A DNA stretch of 64,000 nucleotides from Methanobrevibacter ruminantium (GTDB lineage: Archaea; Methanobacteriota; Methanobacteria; Methanobacteriales; Methanobacteriaceae). Positions 36,577-47,301 of the stretch are shown piece by piece. The stretch lies in assembly GCF_016294135.1 (NCBI RefSeq), contig NZ_JAEDCO010000005.1:5945-69944 (forward strand), in the 5' to 3' direction. The first letter of the stretch is position 1. The number at the start of each line of letters is the position of its first letter. Made by a program: the position numbers and the translations under genes. The notes beneath the pieces are model-generated. The model searched no databases. It was not told the DNA's origin and saw nothing but the letters and a program-made list of their open reading frames with translations.

Positions 36577-37455
36577 TTATTTTCCCATCATTTTATTCTG
36601 ATACTTCTCTGTGAAATAATTAGTTAAAAATGTAATAACCAATACTATAATTACAAGGACCGCTGCAGTTCCAAATGCATTAGGCAAAGAAATTCCTTCA
36701 GTTGCTAAAACATACAAATGAAGTGGCAATGGCCTGCCAGGGTCAAATATAGAAATTGGCATTATAATAGATGATCCCACAGCATACATTACTGCAGCAG
36801 CTTCAGAAATAGATCTTGTCATCCCTAATATAACTCCAGTAACAATTCCAGGAAGAGCTGCAGGTATAATGACTTTATAAATAGTTTGCCATTTTGTAGC
36901 CCCTAATCCATAACTTCCTTCCTTATATATGCTTGGTACAGAACTTAAAGAGACTTCTGCAACTTGAAATATTGTTGGAATAGCCATAATAGCTAAAACT
37001 AAACTGGCTGAAAAAATGGACCATCCTAAATTTAAAAATATTACAAAAAATGATAATCCAAATAACCCAAATACAATTGATGGAATAGAAGCTAATGTTT
37101 CTGCTCCAAAACGTATTATATTGGTTAATTTCTCATTACTTGCATATTCTACCATATAAATAGCTGCACCCACACCTAATGGAGTAGCTATTAGAATTGA
37201 AACTAATGTTACATATAAACTGGATATGATTATTGGAAATATCCCACCAGATTCGCCTTGATTTTCTACTTGGCCAAAAATAAATTCCATATTTATTACT
37301 GGAAGTCCTTTAATCAAAATATCCGCTAAAATAATTGCTAATATGGCTAAAGTTAATATTCCTGAAAGTACAAATATGGAATTCATTATCTTTTGAGATG
37401 TTCTTGCAGATATAAAGTTAAAATTCATTTTTTTTATACCTCCCCTAGGATTCAT
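36577..37455 (-). CDS. pstA: phosphate ABC transporter permease PstA
   Basis: About 292 residues, six membrane spans, with the permease EAA-type loop [41 protein letters not shown] near 180-222. Its first ATG overlaps the pstC stop as ATGA; a second ATG nine codons in (37428) also has a strong upstream GGGGAGGT and gives the more usual N-terminus [14 protein letters not shown]. Either may be used. Confidence 0.95.
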   Translation of the reverse strand: MNPRGGIKKMNFNFISARTSQKIMNSIFVLSGILTLAILAIILADILIKGLPVINMEFIFGQVENQGESGGIFPIIISSLYVTLVSILIATPLGVGAAIYMVEYASNEKLTNIIRFGAETLASIPSIVFGLFGLSFFVIFLNLGWSIFSASLVLAIMAIPTIFQVAEVSLSSVPSIYKEGSYGLGATKWQTIYKVIIPAALPGIVTGVILGMTRSISEAAAVMYAVGSSIIMPISIFDPGRPLPLHLYVLATEGISLPNAFGTAAVLVIIVLVITFLTNYFTEKYQNKMMGK

Positions 37456-38327
37456 AAGGTTCCTCCACCAATATCTATACTATATTTCCTTTGAACATAA
37501 TTCGCAACAACCAACAATAACATTATGAGCATGAATAACACAACTGCTGTGGCAAACAATGCATTATAGTGAATACCCGTTGCATAACTCATTTCTAATG
37601 CAATATTTGAAGTTAAAGTCCGTGCTGGACTAAAAATTGATGATGGCATTTTTGCAACATTACCTACCACCATAATCACTGCCAATGTTTCGCCAACAGC
37701 CCTACTCATTCCTAAAATAATTGCAGTGATAATTCCAGGTAGCGCTGATGGAAAGACTACTCTGCGAATAGTCTGCCAGTTTGTTGCTCCTAAACCTAAG
37801 GAAGCTTCTTTGTAATCTTGTGGAACTGATCTTAATGAATCATAAGAAACTGAGATAATTGTTGGCAAAATCATGATGGATAATATAATTGCCGCAGTAA
37901 ATATGCTGAAACCGGTTCCCCCAAATTGGGACCTTACAAATGGAACTAGGATAATTAAGCCAAAAAATCCATAAACAACAGAAGGAATTCCAGATAATGT
38001 TTGAACAACTGGCTTTAAAAAGTTTCTAACTTTATTACTTGCAACCTCTGCCATGAATGTGGCACATGAAATGGATAAAGGAATTGCTATTATAAGTGCA
38101 ATGAATGTGACATATAGAGATCCTATAATCATATCAAACACTCCAAATTGACCATCATTTGGAGACCATATTGTTCCAAATAGAAATTTGAAAAACCCAT
38201 ATTCTTGAATTGCTGGAAACCCTTCAAAAAATATAAAGCATAATATTATCAGAATCACGAAACAAGAGAACAATGCTAGAATAAACAAAGATTTCTCTAT
38301 TAATGCTTCAGCTGCAATTTTAGTCAT
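37452..38327 (-). CDS. pstC: phosphate ABC transporter permease PstC
   Basis: 291 residues, six membrane spans. Family features: [30 protein letters not shown] near 42-72 and the loop [40 protein letters not shown] near 180-220. It pairs with PstA to form the channel and overlaps it by four bases. Confidence 0.95.
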   Translation of the reverse strand: MTKIAAEALIEKSLFILALFSCFVILIILCFIFFEGFPAIQEYGFFKFLFGTIWSPNDGQFGVFDMIIGSLYVTFIALIIAIPLSISCATFMAEVASNKVRNFLKPVVQTLSGIPSVVYGFFGLIILVPFVRSQFGGTGFSIFTAAIILSIMILPTIISVSYDSLRSVPQDYKEASLGLGATNWQTIRRVVFPSALPGIITAIILGMSRAVGETLAVIMVVGNVAKMPSSIFSPARTLTSNIALEMSYATGIHYNALFATAVVLFMLIMLLLVVANYVQRKYSIDIGGGTL

Positions 38328-38414
38328 AGTAAATCTCCATAATACAAATTAAAAAAAAAAAATATAATAAATTGATTATTTATTATATTAATCCTTTAAA
38401 TCATATCCCATGAA

Positions 38415-39227
38415 TTATTTATTTGATTTGACAATTTTTTCTCCATCTAAAACTTTTCTAGCTTCTGAACCATTTACCCAATCAATAAATTCTTTTAAAT
38501 CACCTGAAGGCTCCCCTTTAACTAGGAATAAAAAGGGCCTTTGCAATTCATAAGAACCATCTGCAATACTTTCACTACTTGGAGCTATTCCCTCAACACT
38601 TAAGGATTTCACGTCATCTGACATATGTGCAAAAGAAACAAAACCTATTGCATTTTCATCTTGCTTAACAGATTGTTTTACAGCCTCGGTAGAACTTTGA
38701 ACAATTGCATCACTTTTAATTTTTGTCTCACCCATCACTATACTTTCAAATGCATCTAAAGTACCGGATCCTGCTTCACGACTTACAACATGAATTTCAG
38801 CATCATTTCCACCTACCTCTTTCCAGTTAGTGATTTTTCCTGAGAAAATATCTTTTAATTGATCTTTTGTTAAGTCGGACACATCATTATTTACGTTAAC
38901 CGCTAAAACAATTCCATCCTTACCAAGTTCATATTCTTTTAAGTCTTGTTTTTCATTATCGTCTAAATCTTTTGAACTAGTGCCAATATCCGCACTTCCA
39001 TCTTGAACACTCTTTATACCAACACTAGAACCTCCACCTTGAACATTGATATTTGCATCAGGATGGTTAATTTTATATTCCTCTACAAGTTTTTCAGCTA
39101 CAGGTTGTACAGATGTGGACCCTACTATATCAATTCTTTCAGATCCTCCAGACCCAGAGGATAGTATAGTCCCTCCTATAATAATTAATATAATCGCAAT
39201 AATTGCAATTTTGTACTCATTTTTCAT
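38415..39227 (-). CDS. pstS: phosphate-binding protein PstS
   Basis: 270 residues with an N-terminal hydrophobic anchor ([20 protein letters not shown], no lipobox Cys), then the periplasmic-binding fold: [45 protein letters not shown], the phosphate-contacting [12 protein letters not shown] near 149-160 and AIGFVSFAH. First gene of the pst operon, 87 bases before pstC. Confidence 0.95.
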   Translation of the reverse strand: MKNEYKIAIIAIILIIIGGTILSSGSGGSERIDIVGSTSVQPVAEKLVEEYKINHPDANINVQGGGSSVGIKSVQDGSADIGTSSKDLDDNEKQDLKEYELGKDGIVLAVNVNNDVSDLTKDQLKDIFSGKITNWKEVGGNDAEIHVVSREAGSGTLDAFESIVMGETKIKSDAIVQSSTEAVKQSVKQDENAIGFVSFAHMSDDVKSLSVEGIAPSSESIADGSYELQRPFLFLVKGEPSGDLKEFIDWVNGSEARKVLDGEKIVKSNK

Positions 39228-39316
39228 TTTTTTTACCTCTTAAATTTCAATTAAATGTAGTTTGAAAATTTTCACCTACAATTGGAAATCTCATTTTAGC
39301 TTATTTAACGGTTGCT

Positions 39317-39327
39317 ATTTATAAAAA
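39317..39327 (-). promoter_or_regulatory. pst operon TATA box
   Basis: On the minus strand TTTTTATAAAT, with transcription expected near 39297 and a leader of about 70 bases before pstS. Confidence 0.5.
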
Positions 39328-39401
39328 TAAAGTTCTTATTATAGGAACAAAAATAATGAGATTTTTTGTAAAAAAAAATAAAGATTTCCTAAAAAATGAA
39401 C

Positions 39402-39421
39402 AGATTTTTCGAGATTTTTCG
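39402..39421. promoter_or_regulatory. 10-bp direct repeat upstream of pstS, operator candidate
   Basis: AGATTTTTCG repeated twice with no spacer, so the two half-sites face the same side of the helix. The CG dinucleotides stand out in this DNA. It could be a binding site for the PhoU-HTH protein or another phosphate regulator; not tested. Confidence 0.35.
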
Positions 39422-39728
39422 ATAAAGGAAAATGATGGGGATTTTCTATTATTTTTAAAAAATTAGCCATTAGGAATATTTTAAATTTATAAATATATCC
39501 TAAAAAATCTTATTTTATCTGCATTGTTATTCTCTAGGGCATATTGCATCAGCTTTTCCATATATTATGAATCATTATTATAAACAACCACATAATCATT
39601 TATTATAATATTTAACCAACTTTTAATTATGAATTTGAACAATAACCATAAATTTAATTAACTATCCAAGTCAAAGAATATTATAGAAATGTTATGAGAG
39701 AAACAGTATAACGTGATATTAGAGGGAT

Positions 39729-40844
39729 ATGATGAATAAATCAAAAAAAACTGTTAGGACAAGAGACTTTATTATAAGTACAGATGGATTATTATTTGCT
39801 TCAACCAATTACATTCACCCTGAAGATAGGATTATCTGCTTTTTAAGATACATTCCAGATGAGAATGGAGACAGGGAAAAGGATGGAATCAGATATTCCA
39901 AAGTGGGGTCTGAAGAAGCTTATGCATACCTAAGAGAAAATCACCCGGATTACTTATACTTCTGTGACGTTACAAACGTTGAAATGATGGGTGTTCCTAT
40001 AGACAAGGTTGAAAGAATCATAAAGCCAGAGGAAAGATTGAAAGGACTTAGAGCAACCTATTATGACAAAATCAACTATAAAGTTGCAAATGGGGAGGAA
40101 CTTGACTATAAAGAGGAACTCTTAAGCAAGCTATTTGACTTATCAGACTTTTTCCATTATGTGGCAGGAATCAACTATGAGGACCTTGGAATCTCAGGAT
40201 CAATCTTGCCAGGACTTCAAAAGGCAGGGACTTCAGACCTTGACTTTGTAGTCTACGGCCTTGAAAACCATAGAAATGCAATCAAGGCATACAAGGATAA
40301 CAAGGACAAGGCTGTTTTCATAGACGAGTTAGGCAAATCAATCACATTAAACAGAATCAATGATGATTTCTGGGACTTCGTATATGATAAGAGAATAAAA
40401 GACGATTCCCTAACAAAAGAAGAGTTCGCTTGGTATGAAGAACGTAAAAGCAATAGAGGGCTCATTAGAGAAACCCTATTCGACATATTGGCAACTAGAA
40501 ACTATGATGAGATTGAAGGAACCTGGGGAGATACAGTATACGAACCAGAAGGATTTGCGAAAGTCAACTGCACAATAAAGAGCGCATTAGGCGCTTTTGA
40601 CAATCCTGCAGTATACACAATAGAGGATGTTGAAATCCTAGAAGGACCTGATATTGAAATCTCAGAACTAGCATCACTTACCCACACATATGCGGGAGAA
40701 GTCATTGACGGAGAAGAAGTGGTTGCAAGAGGAAAAATAGAAAAGGTCTTGAAAAATGGAGAGTTTGAGAAGTATAGAATTCTTGTTGGAACCACTAGAG
40801 AATCATTGGATGAATACATTAAACTCAGAGAGAGTCCTATATAA
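39729..40844 (+). CDS. archaeal nucleotidyltransferase domain protein (COG1665-like)
   Basis: 371 residues. The middle part carries the pol-beta superfamily motif GISGSILPGLQKAGTSDLDFVVYG near 155-178 (Gly-Ser and Asp-x-Asp). The N-terminal part (RDFIISTDGLLFASTNYIHPEDRIICFLRYIPD) and C-terminal beta-rich part (IEDVEILEGPDIEISELASLTHTYAGEV) are typical of a conserved archaeal family often labelled 'DNA polymerase, beta-like region'. The substrate is unknown. A hairpin terminator follows. Confidence 0.85.
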   Translation: MMNKSKKTVRTRDFIISTDGLLFASTNYIHPEDRIICFLRYIPDENGDREKDGIRYSKVGSEEAYAYLRENHPDYLYFCDVTNVEMMGVPIDKVERIIKPEERLKGLRATYYDKINYKVANGEELDYKEELLSKLFDLSDFFHYVAGINYEDLGISGSILPGLQKAGTSDLDFVVYGLENHRNAIKAYKDNKDKAVFIDELGKSITLNRINDDFWDFVYDKRIKDDSLTKEEFAWYEERKSNRGLIRETLFDILATRNYDEIEGTWGDTVYEPEGFAKVNCTIKSALGAFDNPAVYTIEDVEILEGPDIEISELASLTHTYAGEVIDGEEVVARGKIEKVLKNGEFEKYRILVGTTRESLDEYIKLRESPI

Positions 40845-40862
40845 AACCAACTAAATTAAGAT

Positions 40863-40905
40863 AAAGTCCAGTTTAGACTGGATTTCTTATTTTATTTTTT
40901 TATGA
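40863..40905 (+). terminator. hairpin plus T-run terminator
   Basis: AAGTCCAGT-TTAG-ACTGGATTT (40864-40885; one G-U pair), followed by CTTATTTTATTTTTTTA. It lies 20 bases after the nucleotidyltransferase stop. Confidence 0.75.
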
Positions 40906-41256
40906 TTTGCTATTTTTAACTAAATTTATCTATCCACAATCAAAACTATTTTTATAATTTTAATATAAATTAAACTATTTTTAAAAAACGAATTAAAATT
41001 AACAAATTTCACATAACAAACCTCCTTTTAATTAACCGCTTTTGTAATTAAAATGTATGAAAAATCACTGCCTAAAATCAATTTTTCAACTTAATATAAA
41101 AATTGATTTAAAACTCTTAAATTCTAATAAAAATAAAAAATTATAACTATTTCATAAAATAAACTATTTTTATCAAATTATAATTAAAAATAACTGCATA
41201 TTATTTATTATATGAAAAACAAAGACTAATCCACAGAATAATATGGAGTTAAAAAT
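40906..41256. other. intergenic region before the Cas4-like gene
   Basis: 351 AT-rich bases, no gene. A promoter for the next gene is probably at 41196-41215 (TTATTTATTATATG), about 40-60 bases before its ATG. Nothing else seen. Confidence 0.45.
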
Positions 41257-42132
41257 ATGATAAGTGTATCTACAATCAAAAGTTATATGTTTTGTCCTTT
41301 GAAATTGTATTTCCAAAGCAATATTGATGAAGATATTGAAGAGGATTATTTTATCTCAAAAACATTAAAGGATCTTAGAATAGACATACAAGACATCCTT
41401 CATAAAAACTTAAGACACATAAAGAAGGACATGGATGAAAAGGAAATAGAAAAGAGACTTTCAATTGGAATAAGCAATCAGGTTAAAACTACATTTGAAA
41501 TTATCGAAGAGATAAATGATAAAGAAGAGATAGATGAAAGCAACTTGAAAAAGGATGAAGAGATAGAATTCATTGATGAAGAAAAGAAAGATGATGAGAA
41601 CGATAATCTAAAGGAACTAAAAAAAGAACTAATCAATGAAATAAACCTAAATATCAAAATACTTTCTCTAAAAGTTGCCCAATCCATGAAAGTTCTTGAT
41701 AAGGATGGACACGAAATCCAAAACCTATTTTTCCCAACCAGCATGTATAACTATCTAATAAGAGACATAGGTCTTGACTTGATTGGAGTTATCGATAAGA
41801 TTGAAGTAGAAAAGGGAAATTACCTCCCAATATCATTGAAATCATCAAATCCTCCAATAACTGGAGTTTGGGATGGAGATTTCATGGAAGCAATAGCTAA
41901 TGCACTTCTAATAGAACAGGAATTCAACACCTATGTTACCGTTGCATACATTGATTACTTGAAAATAGCGGATCGAAGAGCTGTGATAATAGATACAGAT
42001 GCAAGAAAAAGCTTTTTCAAAGTCTTGACCAGCGTAAACAAGATAGTTGAAAATGGAGAAATACCAACAGTAAAAACCGGACTGAAAAAGTGTGAAAACT
42101 GTGAATATAAGGAACTATGTGATAATAGCTAA
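41257..42132 (+). CDS. Cas4-like PD-(D/E)XK protein with altered active site
   Basis: 291 residues. The iron-sulfur cysteines of Cas4 are in place: CPLKLYF at residue 12 and, at the end, CENCEYKELC (three Cys). The nuclease core reads IGVIDKIEVEKGNYLPISLKSSNPP near 177-201: the Asp of motif I is present, but the motif II acid of E/D-x-K is Ser (SLK), and the QxxxY helix reads DFMEAIANALLIEQEF. A long acidic Glu/Lys insertion (about 65-135) is not part of Cas4. There is no CRISPR array or other cas gene in the window, so this is a stand-alone relative, perhaps DNA- or RNA-binding but not cleaving. GGAGTT precedes ATG. Confidence 0.82.
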   Translation: MISVSTIKSYMFCPLKLYFQSNIDEDIEEDYFISKTLKDLRIDIQDILHKNLRHIKKDMDEKEIEKRLSIGISNQVKTTFEIIEEINDKEEIDESNLKKDEEIEFIDEEKKDDENDNLKELKKELINEINLNIKILSLKVAQSMKVLDKDGHEIQNLFFPTSMYNYLIRDIGLDLIGVIDKIEVEKGNYLPISLKSSNPPITGVWDGDFMEAIANALLIEQEFNTYVTVAYIDYLKIADRRAVIIDTDARKSFFKVLTSVNKIVENGEIPTVKTGLKKCENCEYKELCDNS

Positions 42133-42169
42133 AAAAAGGGAATTAAATAAAAAAAGAAAGATAAAGGAA

Positions 42170-42493
42170 TTAAATTAAAACTGGGAAGAACGGCACCATT
42201 AAGTAAACTGCAATCAAAACAATCACAGTTAAAATAACAATAGCTCCAAGAGGTACCTTTTTCCATGCGAGTCCACCTGCAATTACCGCTCCAATCAATC
42301 CTATGTACCATAAGTTAGGGTCTACAGTCAACACACCAGGGCAAATAAGTGCAGCAAGTGCAGTGTATGGAATCAGATTCAAGAATTTCTCGAATTTTGG
42401 AGAGAAATTCAATCTTTCCATAAATATAGCTGGAATTACCCTTGGAATGAAGGTAACAAGTGCACAAAGAATGATTAGTAAAGTAATATTCAT
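42170..42493 (-). CDS. azlD: AzlD-type branched-chain amino acid export subunit
   Basis: 107 residues, four predicted hydrophobic segments, with the family opening LIILCALVTFIPRVIPAIFMERLNFSPKFEKFLNLIPYTALAALI. It partners AzlC to form an exporter of branched-chain amino acids or similar compounds. Its ATG overlaps the azlC stop (ATGA). Confidence 0.88.
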   Translation of the reverse strand: MNITLLIILCALVTFIPRVIPAIFMERLNFSPKFEKFLNLIPYTALAALICPGVLTVDPNLWYIGLIGAVIAGGLAWKKVPLGAIVILTVIVLIAVYLMVPFFPVLI

Positions 42494-43203
42494 TGTTGCA
42501 CCTCCTTATTACTGCAATTCTCATCACCTGTCTTATAGGCATCCCCTAAAACAGTATCATCATCAACTATATACATTCCAATGAGAGCACCTAAAAGAAT
42601 AGCTATAATCAATGACCAATTTCCAATGAAAAACTGCAATACAACATTTAAGATAGCGGTTATTACAACTAAAATAGCCAATTCCTTGCTTTCCTTAACT
42701 GCAGGAACCAATAGTGCTACGAATAGGGCATATAATGAAATATTGAAACTGTTTGCAACAATTATAGGAAGCACATTCAAGACTATTACACCAATGATTG
42801 CTCCAAGGATCCAAGACAGCCATGCAATTCCTGCAAGACCAATATAAGTCCATATGGAAGACTCTTCCATTAGCATAAACATTGCAAAGGCTTCATCAAC
42901 AGCAAGGTGTGACGAAGGTATTCTAACAGCAAGGGAAGCGTCATCAACCTTGTTGTAAATGCATGTGTTCATTACAAAATATCTGAAATTAAGCACAAAT
43001 GAAGTCAAGACAATATTGAAAAGAGTTGCCCCTTGTGCCAACATGGTTGCTATCATGATCTGTCCGGCACCCGCATAAATGAGCACAGACATTGAAACTG
43101 TCTCAAATGGGGTGAGACCTGCCTTAATAGCTAAAGCAGCATATCCGATTCCCATTGGAATGTATCCAAATGTGATTGGAATACCTAACCTTAAACCATG
43201 CAC
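42490..43203 (-). CDS. azlC: AzlC family permease
   Basis: 237 residues, seven or eight hydrophobic segments, with IPITFGYIPMGIGYAALAIKAGLTPFETVSMSVLIYAGAGQ and the conserved LNFRYFVMN near 88-96. Translationally coupled to azlD. It begins on GGAAAAG, a weak ribosome binding site. Confidence 0.9.
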   Translation of the reverse strand: MHGLRLGIPITFGYIPMGIGYAALAIKAGLTPFETVSMSVLIYAGAGQIMIATMLAQGATLFNIVLTSFVLNFRYFVMNTCIYNKVDDASLAVRIPSSHLAVDEAFAMFMLMEESSIWTYIGLAGIAWLSWILGAIIGVIVLNVLPIIVANSFNISLYALFVALLVPAVKESKELAILVVITAILNVVLQFFIGNWSLIIAILLGALIGMYIVDDDTVLGDAYKTGDENCSNKEVQQ

Positions 43204-43356
43204 AAACTTTTCCTTTCTAGTAATTCAAAACACATCCATAAAAATGAAATATAATAATAAAATAAGAACTCCTGATAAAAATATCAAAATGGAGTATAGA
43301 ATAATATTAGTTTAATAGACTAATAAATCTTATGTAAAAAAGAATAAGAAAAAGAA

Positions 43357-44016
43357 TTAGAATTTATTATTGTTTGCTAATCTTTTTACATCAAATACTG
43401 CAGTGCTTGCAACTGCCATGACCGCCATTACACCAGCTTGAATTGGATCTGTAACAATCAAATCAGCCTCTTCTGTTACGCTTCCAGGCATATTCAAAGT
43501 GATGACAATCAAGTCCTCATGATTCTCCTTTAATTTTCTTACAGTTTCAGTGATCTTACCACCCATCAGGGACCCTGCAAGAACAAGCACACCAACACGA
43601 GGCAATCTGTTTACTGCATCAACTGCTTCTGCAATATTCTCTTCGCCAACTAAAGGAATAGTATCCACACTTATACGCTCTCCACGTATATTATGCCTAT
43701 CTGCTTCTGTAATAGCTCCAACTGCAACTTGAGATACTTGAGCTCCACCACCGAAAATAAGAACCCTTTTACCGAAAATGTCATTTAAGGAACCATGAAT
43801 TTCAATATCTAAAATAAATTCCTTAGACTCTAAGTCTTCGATTAATTCATCGAGTTTCTCAACATGATCAAGCTCAAGATTCAATGTTCCCACATCATCA
43901 TTTACATATAGATGAACATAGGATATATTGATTCCATGACTTGAAAGAATATCGGTTATCTCATCGAGAACTCCTTTCTCTTCTTTAGTTGTAATTGTTA
44001 AAGAAATACTATTCAT
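43357..44016 (-). CDS. ACT-domain protein (DUF5612-like), possible EhbQ
   Basis: 219 residues. An N-terminal ACT domain ([35 protein letters not shown]) is followed by a Rossmann-like half with [23 protein letters not shown] and [19 protein letters not shown]. It lies 222 bases downstream of ehbP in the same direction, which is where the last ehb gene (ehbQ) stands in relatives. I recall ehbQ as an ACT-type protein but cannot confirm it here. It would be a regulatory, not a membrane, component. Confidence 0.8.
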   Translation of the reverse strand: MNSISLTITTKEEKGVLDEITDILSSHGINISYVHLYVNDDVGTLNLELDHVEKLDELIEDLESKEFILDIEIHGSLNDIFGKRVLIFGGGAQVSQVAVGAITEADRHNIRGERISVDTIPLVGEENIAEAVDAVNRLPRVGVLVLAGSLMGGKITETVRKLKENHEDLIVITLNMPGSVTEEADLIVTDPIQAGVMAVMAVASTAVFDVKRLANNNKF

Positions 44017-44238
44017 AATATTACCTAATAATACTTAAAATATTCAATTATTTAAAGATTATCAAAAATCCGAAAAATTAAAGAACAATTAAAATACTTA
44101 TTTCAAAAATCTGAAAACACAAGATTGTTGAAAATAGAATTATTAAAACCCTATTTTCAAAACCTAAATGCTAAAAAGGATAATTGAAGATAAAATTTTT
44201 TAAAATTTTATATGAGGAAAATATGAAGTTATCTCCAA

Positions 44239-44502
44239 TTAATCCAATTTAGCCTTTAAGGCATCCAATTCAGCATGCGCTTTCTTATATAAGTTTAAAT
44301 AGCTGTCATGTTCGCTGACAGGAATAACCTTAAGACCTAACTTTTCATACTCTTCAATGTAGGATCCATCGAATACTGGAATCTCAAACTTGATCTCTTC
44401 GGGAGTCTCATTTACAATGATCAAATCCCTGTAAGGGAAATCATATTCCACAATATATCCTCCAAGACTCATGATATGATAAGGTCTGATTACAAATTTC
44501 AT
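44239..44502 (-). CDS. ehbP: energy-converting hydrogenase B subunit P
   Basis: 87-residue soluble protein, MKFVIRPYHIMSLGGYIVEYDFPYRDLIIVNE, ending in a charged helix (YKKAHAELDALKAKLD). No cofactor motif. Assigned by position directly after ehbO (21 bases) and general fit to the small EhbP subunit; GGTGATTTTAT precedes ATG. Confidence 0.82.
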   Translation of the reverse strand: MKFVIRPYHIMSLGGYIVEYDFPYRDLIIVNETPEEIKFEIPVFDGSYIEEYEKLGLKVIPVSEHDSYLNLYKKAHAELDALKAKLD

Positions 44503-44523
44503 ATAAAATCACCACGTTAAAGT

Positions 44524-45522
44524 TTAGAATAATGCAATGACCATAGCCAAAGCTCCAATTGCAGAAGTCACCAATATTGTAGGATATAATTGCCTGTTGG
44601 TGAATATTGGAGAGAATGCACTGACGATTGCCATAATTACCGGAAGCAACAATGATACGATAATGCATACAATGAATTTAAGTGAGAAGAGTTCCGGTGC
44701 AACACCTAAGAACAATACACAATACATTAAACCTAAAGTGAATATCAGGAATCCTCTAGTTAAGTAAACAAATGATCTGTATTTTGAAGCAAGTTCCATA
44801 TATGGCCCTTCAATTACATCAGATTTAGCCTTGATGTAGGAGAATGGGTATTCATTCAATAGAATCATGTATCCAATAAAGAACACTACAGTTCCGATAA
44901 TACCTGCTAAAGTGAATAGGAACGGTCCGTTAGCTTGCTGATAAGCTACAATGTCAGCTAAGTAAATGCTTTTGGATAATGCTGCAGGTATGAATAAGGC
45001 CAAATACAATGGGAATGAACCGAAAATAATCATCCTAAGGGATCTGTTTGAACTGATGTCTTCAATGGATGATACAAGCAATCCTTGTCTTTCAGCACCT
45101 TTTGCATGGTCTGGGAACCTTAAGTTAATGCTCATTACTGATTTGGATAAGGAACCCATTAAAACATAAGCGATCTCTTCAACTTTTAAGAATCCAACAA
45201 TAGCTATTAAGCTAGCGAAAGCCATGAATTGATAATTCTCAGGCATCAATGCCAAGAATACTGAAAGCACTGCAATGAAACATAAGATAGGCATTGCCTT
45301 ATATAATCCTGGTGCTGGAGAGTTAGGTTTTATGTTCTCCTTAAACAGGAACTTTATTGATGCCCATAGCCCAGGACTTGTAACTGGAGGCCCGATTCTT
45401 TGTTGAATCCTTGCTTGAACATATTTCCTTTCAATTCCAGGAATCAAAACACCTATGAACAAAGCTATGATAAGTGTTAGGATAACCTCTAAAATTGAAA
45501 TAAGTGATATTTCATAAGCCAT
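44524..45522 (-). CDS. ehbO: energy-converting hydrogenase B subunit O (NuoH-like membrane anchor)
   Basis: 332 residues, eight or more spans. ERKYVQARIQQRIGPPVTSPGLWASIKFLFKE near 30-61 is the NuoH/HycD signature, the loop that contacts the hydrogenase module at the quinone-site equivalent. It couples electron transfer in EhbMN to ion movement. 106 bases separate it from ehbN. Confidence 0.95.
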   Translation of the reverse strand: MAYEISLISILEVILTLIIALFIGVLIPGIERKYVQARIQQRIGPPVTSPGLWASIKFLFKENIKPNSPAPGLYKAMPILCFIAVLSVFLALMPENYQFMAFASLIAIVGFLKVEEIAYVLMGSLSKSVMSINLRFPDHAKGAERQGLLVSSIEDISSNRSLRMIIFGSFPLYLALFIPAALSKSIYLADIVAYQQANGPFLFTLAGIIGTVVFFIGYMILLNEYPFSYIKAKSDVIEGPYMELASKYRSFVYLTRGFLIFTLGLMYCVLFLGVAPELFSLKFIVCIIVSLLLPVIMAIVSAFSPIFTNRQLYPTILVTSAIGALAMVIALF

Positions 45523-45628
45523 TTCTCTTTCCTCATAATAATTTTTAATTAACCGTTAAACGTAAATTTGAATAATTTAATTTTAAATGAATATTGGATA
45601 TCAATTTAGACCCAAATTATAATTAAAT

Positions 45629-46804
45629 CTAATGAATATTGGATTTCAAAATTGATTTATCCAACTTGTTATTGTTTGTATCATAAACCTCTATTGCCCT
45701 ATCAGAACAAGTAAAGCATGGGTCGCACTGTACAATACATAACTGACCATCAGTGATGTGGTTGTCAATGCATGCGTATTGCATAGCTCCAATATTACTC
45801 ATTGAAGGAGTCCTAATTATAGAATGACGCACTCTTCCATCTTCAATTGCATAGGAGTGATACAATGTTCCCCTTGGAACTTCAATATAACTCTCAATCA
45901 AGCCTGTGTCAACCATTTCCCAAGACCTGTCAGTTATCTTTCCTTCAGGCAAGTCTCTGATAGCTTGACGAATGATCTTGATTGCTTCAAATATTTCAAA
46001 GACTCTCATAAGAAGCTGAGCTTTCACATCACATGTGTCTTGAGTAATGATATCGAAGTCAAAGTTTTCATACTCATACATATCTGTTCTCAAGTCTCTT
46101 TTAACACCGGTAGCACGTAATGTAGGACCGGTTACCGCTAACTTAAGAGCCTGTTCCTGTGGAATGTAACCTGTGCCAGTAATCCTTGACAATACGATTG
46201 AATCATTAACGAACCTTTCTGCAAAGTCTGCAACGTTCTTTTCAACCAAGTCCATTCCATCCAATATCCTGCGGATTCTATTGTCGTCCAATTCACATCT
46301 TGGCCTTACACCACCGATGATGGAACAGCCGTATTGGACACGGTTTCCTCCAATCATTCCTAAAAGGTCCATGATGGTTTCCCTAATGTAGAACACTCTC
46401 ATGGAGAATGTTTCATGAGCCAAGGTTTCGCAACCGTGACCTAAGTACAACAAGTGACTGTGCAATCTTTCAAGCTCTCCAACGATTACACGAATATAAA
46501 CAGCCCTATCAGGAACTTCAACTCCAAGACCCTTTTCAGCAGTTCTTACAGAGTTCCATGTATGTGAATTGGAACAGATACCACAGATCTTTTCTGTAAG
46601 CATATTTGCCTTTTCCACTGGAAGACCTTCCATAATACGCTCAATACCTCTGTGGTTTACACCAATTGTGATTTCCGCATCCTTAATGATCTCATCCTCT
46701 ACGAAAAATCTAACCCTATAAGGTTCTAAAGCAGCAGGGTGAACTGTACCCATTTGAATCTCAGTTTCTATGATTTCCTGCTTTTTAGCTTTCTTTTCTT
46801 CCAT
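45629..46804 (-). CDS. ehbN: energy-converting hydrogenase B large subunit EhbN
   Basis: 391-residue [NiFe] catalytic subunit of group 4 hydrogenases. The two nickel-binding motifs are intact: [16 protein letters not shown] near 74-87 (CxxC) and [10 protein letters not shown] near 361 (CxxC). [17 protein letters not shown] and [15 protein letters not shown] match the family N-terminus. The protein extends only about 20 residues past the second motif, so there is no long maturation tail as in group 1 enzymes. Confidence 0.96.
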   Translation of the reverse strand: MEEKKAKKQEIIETEIQMGTVHPAALEPYRVRFFVEDEIIKDAEITIGVNHRGIERIMEGLPVEKANMLTEKICGICSNSHTWNSVRTAEKGLGVEVPDRAVYIRVIVGELERLHSHLLYLGHGCETLAHETFSMRVFYIRETIMDLLGMIGGNRVQYGCSIIGGVRPRCELDDNRIRRILDGMDLVEKNVADFAERFVNDSIVLSRITGTGYIPQEQALKLAVTGPTLRATGVKRDLRTDMYEYENFDFDIITQDTCDVKAQLLMRVFEIFEAIKIIRQAIRDLPEGKITDRSWEMVDTGLIESYIEVPRGTLYHSYAIEDGRVRHSIIRTPSMSNIGAMQYACIDNHITDGQLCIVQCDPCFTCSDRAIEVYDTNNNKLDKSILKSNIH

Positions 46805-46854
46805 TTCATCATCCCTTTAATGAATAAATAAAAATAATCTCTTAAATCCACCTA

Positions 46855-47301
46855 TTAGTCCGCATTCAATAAATGCGGCAAAGATGCAACTACTCCTGCC
46901 AATACATCTTGAGGCCTTACAGAACATCCTGGAATCTTAGCATCAACAGGAATCACATTTTCAACAGGCCCTTCGATTTCCTCTGAAGGAATGTCTCCAT
47001 AACAATTCTTATAGACACCACCCATCACTGCACAAGCGCCTGCTGCAACAACAAGCTTTGGATTTGGAATGGCATTATAGATATCCTCCAATGGCTTTCT
47101 GTTGTCATGAGTGACTGGCCCTGTAACCACGAGAATGTCCGCTTCACGAGGGTTCCATGTTAAAAAGACACCATACTGTTCCATATCGAATTTAGGAGAT
47201 AAAACTGCATTTACAATTTCAATATCACAACCATTGCATCCACCAGTGTAAACCAACATGACATGGATAGCTTTTGACCTTGAAAGTGTTTTAAGACTCA
47301 T
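46855..47301 (-). CDS. ehbM: energy-converting hydrogenase B small subunit EhbM
   Basis: 148 residues with the single proximal [4Fe-4S] cluster of NuoB-type small subunits: [17 protein letters not shown] near 16-32, [16 protein letters not shown] near 85-100 and [12 protein letters not shown] near 122. It starts immediately after the ehbL stop, whose last codons GGAGGTGAATAG contain its ribosome binding site. Confidence 0.95.
   Translation of the reverse strand: MSLKTLSRSKAIHVMLVYTGGCNGCDIEIVNAVLSPKFDMEQYGVFLTWNPREADILVVTGPVTHDNRKPLEDIYNAIPNPKLVVAAGACAVMGGVYKNCYGDIPSEEIEGPVENVIPVDAKIPGCSVRPQDVLAGVVASLPHLLNAD

Larger units (their letters stand above)
39228..39728. other. divergent intergenic region, pstS / nucleotidyltransferase
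   Basis: 501 bases. It holds the pstS TATA box (39317-39327, minus) and, 75 bases upstream of it, two direct copies of AGATTTTTCG exactly 10 bp apart (39402-39421). The right half is AT-rich with no evident structure; GAGGGATATG leads into the next gene. Confidence 0.55.

Noticed and set aside
41257..42132. Working Cas4 of a CRISPR system
   Set aside because: No cas1, cas2 or array in the window, and the motif II acid is Ser.
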